A DNA stretch of 44,336 bases. Source: CAZUQP01 sp964484285. Its GTDB lineage: Bacteria > Pseudomonadota > Gammaproteobacteria > DSM-16500. The notes below the pieces were generated by a model. That model had not been told where the DNA came from, ran no database searches, and worked only from the letters and a program-made list of their open reading frames with translations. The position numbers and the translations under genes were made by a program. Position 1 is the first letter of the stretch, and the number at the start of each line of letters is the position of its first letter. This document shows, piece after piece, positions 1 to 6,893 of this stretch. The DNA is taken from positions 1 to 44,336 of the forward strand of contig CAZAEO010000003.1 in assembly GCA_964484285.1 (NCBI GenBank), given 5' to 3'.

Positions 1-366
1 CGGCACTTGTTGTATCGGAGGTGAAGCAGTCGGCGCTACAGCTTGAACCGACGGAGTAGGAGGAGCCGCTTGCTTTGTTGGGGTACTTTGCGGAGCAAAA
101 TCTGTTGTAGGAGGTGCGGATGACGGAACAATTAATCGATAAACTATTCCCAATAAAACAATAAAAACAACTATCCCAATGATGATTCTACGATGCTGTT
201 TTAGTTTATCCACTAAACTTTCTTTTGGAGAGACGGCAACAACTGTTGCTGTTGTATCTTTAACAGTCGCATCCACTTCCATTTCGTAATTAGACTGCTC
301 ATCAGAAAAGTGGTATTCTCCCTCCTCCTGACCTTCGAACTTATCATCATATCGCTCATTTACCAT
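1..366 (-). CDS. icmG: IcmG/DotF, N-terminal part (runs off window)
   Basis: Partial gene: 122 codons read from the ATG at 366 down to the window edge without a stop. The product has an acidic cytoplasmic N-terminus (MVNERYDDKFEGQEEG), a basic stretch (KQHRR) followed by one transmembrane helix (about residues 64-80, IIIGIVVFIVLLGIVY), then a Pro/Ala/Thr-rich periplasmic linker. This bitopic layout and its place immediately after icmE match IcmG (DotF), an inner-membrane component of the Dot/Icm type IVB secretion machine that associates with the IcmE-IcmK core and has been linked to effector recognition. It is separated from icmE by about 180 bp, unlike the tightly packed genes upstream, so it may have its own promoter. 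Identity rests on topology and synteny, since this N-terminal part is poorly conserved in the family. Confidence 0.75.
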   Translation of the reverse strand, partial: MVNERYDDKFEGQEEGEYHFSDEQSNYEMEVDATVKDTTATVVAVSPKESLVDKLKQHRRIIIGIVVFIVLLGIVYRLIVPSSAPPTTDFAPQSTPTKQAAPPTPSVQAVAPTASPPIQQVP

Positions 367-546
367 CGCTATATCGCCCCTTGAAAAATTTTCTCACTTC
401 TACCCTTCCTTGGCTCTAAGCTTTCTCAAAGATGCATCTAATCTTATCAAGTATAATCCTAAATTCGGCAGTTGCAACCGTAGCGAGAAGAGCTAATGTA
501 TTGAAGATACGCACGTTAATTACATGAATAATTACAAAAATAGCCA
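367..546. other. icmE-icmG intergenic gap
   Basis: 180 bp without a coding region, the largest gap in the Dot/Icm block. It contains a 24 bp copy (456-479) of one arm of the palindromic element found between ftsQ and murB. I see no clear T-run terminator. An icmG promoter could lie here but no convincing -35/-10 pair stands out. Confidence 0.5.
456..479 (+). repeat. Half copy of dispersed palindromic element
   Basis: The 24 bp ATCCTAAATTCGGCAGTTGC plus AACC is identical to one arm plus loop of the 40 bp palindrome at 27691-27730 (read on the opposite strand). The second arm is missing here: the sequence diverges after GCAACC. Confidence 0.7.
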
Positions 547-2766
547 TTATGTCACATCTGCCATAAACAATACGCCCACACCTACCCCTGCATCGACTTT
601 AACAGTCGTAGGCTGATTTATATTACTTTGCACTGCACTGGTAAAAGCCGTACCTACTTGACCCAAGGCGACTGCGACATTTTTACCGAAACTTAACTCT
701 GGGTGGGTTGTTGATGTACCAAAAATACCTGTCGTGCTACTACCTGCATTTTGTATGCCGCTTGCGAAACCAGTCAGGAAAGAAGAAGCAAACAGCGCCC
801 CGTAACGCATAAGATAATGATAATTAACATGACTAGCTAAGACGGTACGAGCCGTATCAGGATCAATGGCAAAAGCAGTGACATTTTTAGTTTTTAACCA
901 ATCCTCTCGATCCATCAAATTAAAATTAAGGCTCACTTTATCTTGCCCTTGAGCTAAAGCAAGCTTCCCAAGCAATTTAGCCCCTTTGTAAGGCCCTTGC
1001 ACAATAGTCACGAGAACAGGCGTATCTGGATAATCACTATCAACAGCCGTATCCAAGACACCAAAAAGAATAGTTCCTGCTTTAATCAATGGCTTAGCAG
1101 TTGCATCCTCTTCATCTTTGCCCCCTGCCTGGCGCCTCAATCCATCACGCTCTAATAAACTCGCAGACTTAGCTGCAGCAGTAGGCGGTGAACCTGCTTG
1201 ATGTGCCATTTTCGGCGGCTGCCAAGCAGCAAGCAACGATTGTGCTTGATTAGACATGGCTGCTTGAATTTGCTGGATTTTTTGCTGCCTATCTTCTAAA
1301 GCTTGTTGCTGAGCTTGCGCTGCTGCCGCCAAAAATTGCGCGGCCTGACCAGGAGCAGAGGGAGCCGCGCCTGCAGGTTGCGCGGCTTGCACTGCTTGCT
1401 GCAACTTAGCAAATTCTGCTGTGCCTGGAATAGACGTTTCAGCAATAGGTGCCGTTGAAATAAGAGGAGCCGTCATGGCTGCATATTGCTGCATTAAATT
1501 AGCTGCGGTTTCTGGAGAAAGTAATCCGGCTTGCACAGCACGCTTTAATTCATTTGCATATTCAGTGACTGACGCATTATTTCCTTGCAGTCGCGCCAGA
1601 CGCTGCGCTGCTGCTTTTAATTCATTTAATTTTTGACAAGTGATAGGAATAGATGTAGAACTTTGCGAACCTGAAAGTTTCTTTTGTAAATTTAAATCAT
1701 TTTGACACGCTATTTCTGCTTGTTGAATCAGCGATGCTAATGCGTCCGCGGGTCCTAGCAGATTACGTTTTGCTTTGTATTCCGCTAATAATTTTGCTGC
1801 TTCTGCTGGTGTCAATTTACCTTCTGCGACTAAACGATCCAACGCTGCGGCATATTGATCAACTGGAACATTTTTGTTTTGCATCTCTGCAAGTTGATTC
1901 GCAACATCCTGAGTAATTGCACCTGCTTTAGCTAATTGTTTCAATCCAAAAATACCTTGTTTTGTTGCTTCGCGCGCTTGTTGCTGTGTGTATTGCGAAA
2001 GTAACGCTGCTGCAATTTGCGGAGTAATTTTGCCTTCCGCAGCTAAACGATTTAATTCTGCTGCATAATCAACCGGCTTAATGCCACTTTTTTGTAATGC
2101 AAGTAATTGATTAGCTACATCCAACGGCAATTGACCCGCTTTAATCAAGCCATCCATGGCGGCTGCGCTTTCATTTGCAAGTACATTTTGATGTTGTTTT
2201 TTATATTGCTCTAACAACTGTCGCGCTTGTTCTGGAGTTAATTTTCCTGCCTTCACTAAATCATTTAAGGCAGCTGCATATTCATCGACAGGCACATTAT
2301 TTTTTGCAAGGGCCAACAACATGTCAGCATCTTTTTGTGGAAGCTTGCCCGCTTTCACTAATTCTGCAATAGTATCCGCAACATTGATTTTATCATCGCT
2401 CGGACAAAGGACTGTACAGCTGGTCTGTTGAGAAAATCCTTCCTGTTGTGCTCCCGGAATATTCACCAATGTGGGAACTGCGCTTCCGCCCGTAATTTGC
2501 GCCTGCTGTGCTGCTTGTACATTTGCTTGCATCAAAGCACGATAATATTCAGGTGAAAGTTGACCGCCCGGTACAGATTGTAATCCAGGAGGAGCCGATG
2601 CAACACGTGAAGCACCTGTTGTGCTCACCGATTGGCTCAAATAACGACTACCTAAAAAAATCACTAAGGAAATACCCACAACAGCAGCAAAAATCAAAAA
2701 TATCCTTGATTTTGCATCCATTGTGGAAAAAAATTTGAAACTCGGCAGCTTAAACTTAATCGCCAT
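547..2766 (-). CDS. icmE: IcmE/DotG, core channel component of Dot/Icm T4BSS
   Basis: 739 residues. IcmE (DotG) is the VirB10/TrbI-like subunit of the Dot/Icm core complex that spans from the inner to the outer membrane. Visible: short cytoplasmic N-terminus, one transmembrane helix at about 21-40, a long Ala/Gln-rich periplasmic region, and a C-terminal TrbI/VirB10-like domain from about residue 560 (IKAGTILFGVLDTAVDSDYP, a typical start of that fold) to the end. Residues 136-345 form three tandem units with exact 71-residue spacing (LVKAGKLP at 136, LIKAGQLP at 207, LAKAGAIT at 278), plus a degenerate partial unit at about 384-430; family members carry repeats in this region. The ATG overlaps the icmK stop (ATGA), indicating translational coupling. 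Confidence 0.95.
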   Translation of the reverse strand: MAIKFKLPSFKFFSTMDAKSRIFLIFAAVVGISLVIFLGSRYLSQSVSTTGASRVASAPPGLQSVPGGQLSPEYYRALMQANVQAAQQAQITGGSAVPTLVNIPGAQQEGFSQQTSCTVLCPSDDKINVADTIAELVKAGKLPQKDADMLLALAKNNVPVDEYAAALNDLVKAGKLTPEQARQLLEQYKKQHQNVLANESAAAMDGLIKAGQLPLDVANQLLALQKSGIKPVDYAAELNRLAAEGKITPQIAAALLSQYTQQQAREATKQGIFGLKQLAKAGAITQDVANQLAEMQNKNVPVDQYAAALDRLVAEGKLTPAEAAKLLAEYKAKRNLLGPADALASLIQQAEIACQNDLNLQKKLSGSQSSTSIPITCQKLNELKAAAQRLARLQGNNASVTEYANELKRAVQAGLLSPETAANLMQQYAAMTAPLISTAPIAETSIPGTAEFAKLQQAVQAAQPAGAAPSAPGQAAQFLAAAAQAQQQALEDRQQKIQQIQAAMSNQAQSLLAAWQPPKMAHQAGSPPTAAAKSASLLERDGLRRQAGGKDEEDATAKPLIKAGTILFGVLDTAVDSDYPDTPVLVTIVQGPYKGAKLLGKLALAQGQDKVSLNFNLMDREDWLKTKNVTAFAIDPDTARTVLASHVNYHYLMRYGALFASSFLTGFASGIQNAGSSTTGIFGTSTTHPELSFGKNVAVALGQVGTAFTSAVQSNINQPTTVKVDAGVGVGVLFMADVT

Positions 2767-3893
2767 CAGAATCCCTCAATCTTCAGTTCGATCGGCTCTC
2801 CATATTGAGACACTAAGACTGAGGAGCTTTTTTGTATCTCATAAGCATACATTCCGTCAGGACTGACCATTCTGCCAATCCAACCCGGAGAAAGCACTGT
2901 CAAACGCGTACGAAGATACATTTTATCTCCTAACAACCACGCTAGACAATCACCTCCTAGCACCTTTAACTGCTTACTGCCTGGAGGAGCGACTCCATCT
3001 AACACATTCAACAATAATTGGTTAGCACTATTAGGTAACCCTGTCCCTGTTGGCAAATCTTTTGCATTGGGACCAATACCTGCAACATGAATATCAGTAC
3101 GATAATCCACAACACGCTGGCCTAATACTAAAGCCAGAGTAACAGGCGTTGGTAATCCAACAAGTCTAATCACCAAATCACTGTCCCCATAAGGTGAAGT
3201 AGCTTGAATCAGCAATACATTGCTTTTACCGTCCCATTGAATATTCGTTTTTTTGGGATCACCGATATCAAAAGATGCAACAGGCCAGGGAGACCCTGTT
3301 GAATCAACAAACACTAATGATGTGACATATCCTTGAGCCAGTCGAATCGCGGGAGGTGTGGTTCCGGGTGCCAGGTTAACCATAATCGTTGATGAAACAG
3401 GTTTAGGCGGAATAGTAGGTGGGGTCGCCGCTGCTCGCTGTGATTCATCGATCAGTTGTCGTAATTTTAGAACTTGTTGTGGTGTCATCGGAATATTTTG
3501 TTGCATGAGCGAATCAAATGCCTCAGCAGCTTCTGGACTCGGTTGATTCGCAGGAGGTAATGATTTAAGCATCACTCTTTGTGATTGGCTATATGTCATC
3601 GGTTTTGACCTCATCACGCGGCTTTGTGGCTGCATCACTGGAATAGCTATGGGAGGAGGAAGAGACGACGAGGGCGGAAGAGATTGAGCAGACAACAATC
3701 GACCCTGACCATTATTTTTTAACCAACTCTGGAATTGTGCCAAATCAGATTGTAGGGAAACACCTGCATTTTGAGGTAGCACTTGTGAAACGCCCCTATC
3801 TTGAGGTGATGTTTGTCCCCACACTATTTGCTCTCCACTGAGTAACCCCAGCAGAATAGCCATGCTCATTGTTTTGATTCGCGTGTTATTCAT
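2766..3893 (-). CDS. icmK: IcmK/DotH, outer-membrane core protein of Dot/Icm T4BSS
   Basis: 375 residues with an N-terminal signal peptide (hydrophobic MSMAILLGLLSG, likely cleaved near VWGQ). IcmK (DotH) is the VirB9-like outer-membrane-associated subunit that forms the core complex with IcmE and the lipoproteins DotC/DotD. The C-terminal half (from about 165, TIMVNLAPGTTPPAIRLAQG) holds the conserved beta-rich domain; the N-terminal half is Pro/Gln-rich. The start overlaps the end of the upstream icmL-like gene by 8 bp and the stop overlaps the icmE ATG, so it lies in a translationally coupled operon. Length is close to the Legionella protein (about 360). Confidence 0.93.
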   Translation of the reverse strand: MNNTRIKTMSMAILLGLLSGEQIVWGQTSPQDRGVSQVLPQNAGVSLQSDLAQFQSWLKNNGQGRLLSAQSLPPSSSLPPPIAIPVMQPQSRVMRSKPMTYSQSQRVMLKSLPPANQPSPEAAEAFDSLMQQNIPMTPQQVLKLRQLIDESQRAAATPPTIPPKPVSSTIMVNLAPGTTPPAIRLAQGYVTSLVFVDSTGSPWPVASFDIGDPKKTNIQWDGKSNVLLIQATSPYGDSDLVIRLVGLPTPVTLALVLGQRVVDYRTDIHVAGIGPNAKDLPTGTGLPNSANQLLLNVLDGVAPPGSKQLKVLGGDCLAWLLGDKMYLRTRLTVLSPGWIGRMVSPDGMYAYEIQKSSSVLVSQYGEPIELKIEGF

Positions 3894-4536
3894 TGATTCT
3901 GATCTGGTCGCCCCCTCCCTTTAGCACAATGATTTTCTCTATCCCTACTCCTGATAAATTATTTTGTGTGGAGACTCTTACTACAAGTGCCTGAATAACC
4001 AAAGGCACTGTATTGATCTTTACCGAACTACTATAACCGAGATTAATTGGCATTTGTATCCACCAACCATACACTCCTTGTATCAATCCTTGATTTAAGA
4101 TAAAAGGAGCGCCCGCCGCATTTGCATTAATAAATAATTTCGAGCTCACAATATTATTATAATCAGCATACATCTTAAGCTGATCTAAAAAACTCTTCCA
4201 GCCATTCGCTGTAAAATAGTGAGACGCCGTATTGAGTTGTTGATTATAGTTAACAAAATCAAATGTAAAAACTGACGGCAACACATCACTGCTCCATTGT
4301 ATCAAGTCAGGCTGTTTTAAATAAGGTTGATCAACGGGCACCAGAGGTAAAATCCGAAATTCATCTCCCGTAGCAAACCTAACGGGTAACGGTTTTGATA
4401 CAAACAAATAAATGGAGGTACTTATCAATAAAATAATCGCACCCAGCAATACCAGGAAAGCAGATAACGCCTTATAAAAACCATCCCGATAAAAATCATC
4501 TCTGAGACGAATGAGTTGTAGCTCTTCCTCGGCCAT
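3886..4536 (-). CDS. IcmL/DotI-family protein, copy 3 (next to icmK)
   Basis: 216 residues. Has the family signature: an N-terminal FYRDGFYK motif (about 12-19), one transmembrane helix (about 22-47), and a periplasmic domain with FDFVNYNQQL and YFTANGW. IcmL (DotI) is an inner-membrane, VirB8-like Dot/Icm subunit. This copy is adjacent to icmK, the position of icmL in Legionella, but its C-terminus (GVGIEKIIVLKGGGDQ) departs from the canonical end. No strong Shine-Dalgarno is visible before the ATG at 4536. About 80 bp separate it from copy 2. Probably a paralogue that could form hetero-oligomers with the other copies. Confidence 0.88.
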   Translation of the reverse strand: MAEEELQLIRLRDDFYRDGFYKALSAFLVLLGAIILLISTSIYLFVSKPLPVRFATGDEFRILPLVPVDQPYLKQPDLIQWSSDVLPSVFTFDFVNYNQQLNTASHYFTANGWKSFLDQLKMYADYNNIVSSKLFINANAAGAPFILNQGLIQGVYGWWIQMPINLGYSSSVKINTVPLVIQALVVRVSTQNNLSGVGIEKIIVLKGGGDQIRINE

Positions 4537-4616
4537 TGTGCGTCATCGCTTTTAGAAAATAAGCTGAAATTGAGTATATAGCACACCTGGAAAATTGTAT
4601 AGCGGATCACCTATAT

Positions 4617-5279
4617 CTAAGTCGTCGCAATATTGGCTATCAATTGTAATATCCCAACCCCTTGATAACTTTGCAGCAAACTTTGACGTTGCACAATCAT
4701 TGTCACAATCAGTGGATTTTGGAATTTAGATCGATCGTTAAAAGGTGGATACAAATAAGTAACCAGTACAGGCATTTCAAATTTCCAGGAATAGGCTCCC
4801 GCTAACACACCCTGCACCAATAATTTAGGTGGAGCAACGACTTTCGCAACGATCACAAATTTACGCGTTGTTAATGCACGAAAATTATTCGATGCACTGA
4901 GTGCTTTCATATAATTTTGCCAGCCGTAATGGGTAAAATATTTTTGTGCACTTTGCAATTGCGCATGATAATTAATGAAATCATATGAATAGGCTGCTTG
5001 TACTGCTTCAACTGCCCAATTAGACACGTCCTGGGTCGACATGCTTGCAACTGACAAAGGTTCTTCATGCAGCAGCCTGCCTATTTTATCTGTTGGAAAA
5101 TAAAGCGGTTCCGTGGGATGCCTAACAAGATAAATAATAATTCCAATCAAAACTAAATTGACGATGATGCTGATGATGTACACGGCCAATATGAAGCGAA
5201 ATTTATGTCGGTAAAAGTTATTCCGCAAATGCACCCTAACCAGCGCATCCTGTTTAATCGTTGTATCATCTGCATTCAT
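4617..5279 (-). CDS. IcmL/DotI-family protein, copy 2
   Basis: 220 residues, second of three tandem IcmL-family genes. N-terminal RNNFYRHKFRF (about 19-29), transmembrane helix (about 30-51), periplasmic domain with YDFINYHAQLQSAQKYFTHYGW-like core and LVQGVLAGAYSW. It is the most divergent copy: FYRH replaces FYRD and the C-terminal GIGI segment reads GVGILQL. Start ATG at 5279 lies 11 bp after the stop of copy 1, consistent with one operon. Function as a VirB8-like inner-membrane subunit is inferred from the family; which copy is essential cannot be told from sequence. Confidence 0.87.
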   Translation of the reverse strand: MNADDTTIKQDALVRVHLRNNFYRHKFRFILAVYIISIIVNLVLIGIIIYLVRHPTEPLYFPTDKIGRLLHEEPLSVASMSTQDVSNWAVEAVQAAYSYDFINYHAQLQSAQKYFTHYGWQNYMKALSASNNFRALTTRKFVIVAKVVAPPKLLVQGVLAGAYSWKFEMPVLVTYLYPPFNDRSKFQNPLIVTMIVQRQSLLQSYQGVGILQLIANIATT

Positions 5280-5290
5280 ACAGATTTCCC

Positions 5291-5905
5291 TTACATCATC
5301 ACAAACTGATCGATACCAATCCCTGCCGGATTGACTGTCGTTGGCACTTTTACAATAGTAATAATCACTGTAAATCCTTTACGTGAAGTTTGTTCGGCAC
5401 TTTGATATGTCACTAAAAAAGGCATTTGAATACGCCAAACAAATCCACGTCCTGGTAAATCGCCTTGATTAGAAATGATTGGCGCACCAGAAACAACTCC
5501 GTTAACAAAAAGTTGATTCTGAGCAATCGTTTGAATCAATCCATAAATTGAAGCTTGATAATCACCCCATCCTGCTTCGGTAAAATAGGGTCTCGCAGCA
5601 TCAATTTGTTTATTATAATTAACAAAATCAAACGTATATGCTGCAACAGCTGCCTTACTCGCCCATCGAATCAACGTACTTGATAATAAATTAGGTTGAT
5701 CCGACGCAGTTAATTGTATCTGTTGATTATTAGATGACACTGCAAAAAATTGTGGTAACGGGCGATGAAAAACCTGATAAAGCACAACAATGACCAGCGC
5801 CAATAAAATCGCCAATGCAATAAGCAACGCTATAATAATTGACTGATAACGATCGCGATAAAAATCGTTATTTCTATTCACATCGGCTTGTCTTGAATTT
5901 GACAT
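5291..5905 (-). CDS. icmL: IcmL/DotI, inner-membrane T4BSS subunit (canonical copy)
   Basis: 204 residues from the ATG at 5905 (MSNSRQADVNRNNDFYRDRY); longer readings upstream overlap icmM in another frame and lack homology to the family. FYRD motif, one transmembrane helix, periplasmic VirB8-like domain with YTFDFVNYNKQID, YFTEAGW, VSGAPII and the C-terminal VNPAGIGIDQFV. These match the canonical Legionella DotI features as I recall them better than the other two copies do, so I call this one icmL. DotI forms an inner-membrane complex with DotJ. The start is 1 bp after the icmM stop (TGA at 5907-5909). Confidence 0.92.
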   Translation of the reverse strand: MSNSRQADVNRNNDFYRDRYQSIIIALLIALAILLALVIVVLYQVFHRPLPQFFAVSSNNQQIQLTASDQPNLLSSTLIRWASKAAVAAYTFDFVNYNKQIDAARPYFTEAGWGDYQASIYGLIQTIAQNQLFVNGVVSGAPIISNQGDLPGRGFVWRIQMPFLVTYQSAEQTSRKGFTVIITIVKVPTTVNPAGIGIDQFVMM

Positions 5906-5906
5906 G

Positions 5907-6128
5907 TCACCCTTTCCCTGATTGTACAGGCGGCATAGGAATAATCTGTCCCTCTGTGGTCGTTGCGTAATACTGTGGTGGTGCTCTAAATAAAACAAGA
6001 TAAATAATTCCGCCAATTAACGCGATCATAATCGAAACTGAAACTAGCAATGCAACCAATGTATTGCGATATTTTTTACGATAAAAATCACTTTGGATGT
6101 AAGCAGATTCCTGTCTATTCGTTATCAT
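5907..6128 (-). CDS. icmM: IcmM/DotJ, short IcmL-like inner-membrane protein
   Basis: 73 residues. Corresponds only to the N-terminal part of IcmL: a YIQSDFYRKKYRN segment, one transmembrane helix (about 22-45) and the first periplasmic residues (PPQYYATTTEGQIIPMP), then stops. IcmM (DotJ, about 94 residues in Legionella) has this truncated-IcmL architecture and lies between icmN and icmL, as here. In Legionella DotJ joins DotI in an inner-membrane complex. The ATG overlaps the icmN stop (ATGA), and its own stop is followed 1 bp later by icmL. The protein is somewhat shorter than usual but the tight coupling on both sides argues for a real gene. Confidence 0.85.
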   Translation of the reverse strand: MITNRQESAYIQSDFYRKKYRNTLVALLVSVSIMIALIGGIIYLVLFRAPPQYYATTTEGQIIPMPPVQSGKG

Positions 6129-6865
6129 ACTGGCAACTTCTCTAATGTAATTTCAACTCGATAATTATCTCCACCCGCCCAATCATTCGCATCTGGTTTT
6201 TCCACTGGGTTTAAACCACCGCCACCTTCCGCATATAACATGCGAGTATTAATACCTGTACGCCATAAATATTTTATAACAGCATTCGCTTGTTCTTGTG
6301 ATAAAGCATGATTAATACGCTCGGGCCCGATAGGTGTCGTGAACGCAGCTACTTTGACCATCCTATTAGGATAACCACTAATGAATCGTGCAACTAAATT
6401 CAATGTTTTATAGGCATACGGATTAAATTCCGCACTTTGATCTGCAAACAAATACCGTGAAGGTAAGGCAATAAGTACTTGATCACCTAATACAATTATC
6501 TTATTACCGCGATTAATAATTTGATCAGCTAATGTAGTATTGGCATCAATATAAGCGCCTAATGCACCTCCAAAAATCGCTCCTCCTGCAGCACCAGGTA
6601 GTATGCCAGTGCCGCCTGACGTAAGTCCCCCTGCTAACGCACCGGTTGCACCGCCTAGCATGATACCTTTTGTGGTTTGACTAGTGCCTTGATACGATTC
6701 AGCCAGGCCAACATCGCCATCACTCAACATAGAGTTTGTTGTGTCGTAAACAGAATACACTTGACTTGCTGCACCACGTGATACATTAGAAGACGCGCAA
6801 CCTTGTAATAAAATAATAAAAAATAATATTACCCCATCACGTATCATCTCAATTTTTATGTTCAT
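6125..6865 (-). CDS. icmN: IcmN/DotK, OmpA-domain lipoprotein of Dot/Icm
   Basis: 246 residues. N-terminal lipoprotein signal with lipobox LLQGC (Cys at about 23). Residues about 68-110 form a glycine-zipper stretch (GGATGALAGGLTSGGTG..GGALGAYID), and the C-terminal half is an OmpA-like peptidoglycan-binding domain (NPYAYKTLNLVARFI, LSQEQANAVIKYL, NYRVEITLE). IcmN (DotK) is an outer-membrane lipoprotein of the Dot/Icm complex that binds the cell wall; the Legionella protein is shorter, so the glycine-zipper insertion is a lineage feature. An alternative start, MIRDGV, lies six codons downstream. It couples to icmM by ATGA overlap. Confidence 0.88.
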   Translation of the reverse strand: MNIKIEMIRDGVILFFIILLQGCASSNVSRGAASQVYSVYDTTNSMLSDGDVGLAESYQGTSQTTKGIMLGGATGALAGGLTSGGTGILPGAAGGAIFGGALGAYIDANTTLADQIINRGNKIIVLGDQVLIALPSRYLFADQSAEFNPYAYKTLNLVARFISGYPNRMVKVAAFTTPIGPERINHALSQEQANAVIKYLWRTGINTRMLYAEGGGGLNPVEKPDANDWAGGDNYRVEITLEKLPV

Positions 6866-6893
6866 CTTACTTAGGATCCTTTCATTTTTATCT

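Noticed and set aside
4425..4610. Small minus-strand reading frame at the icmL-copy junction
   Set aside because: Overlaps the start of the third icmL-family gene in another frame, with no ribosome site or recognisable protein.
5906..6016. Longer N-terminus for the canonical IcmL (start at 6016)
   Set aside because: The extra residues overlap icmM in another frame and have no resemblance to the family; the ATG at 5905 gives the usual N-terminus.
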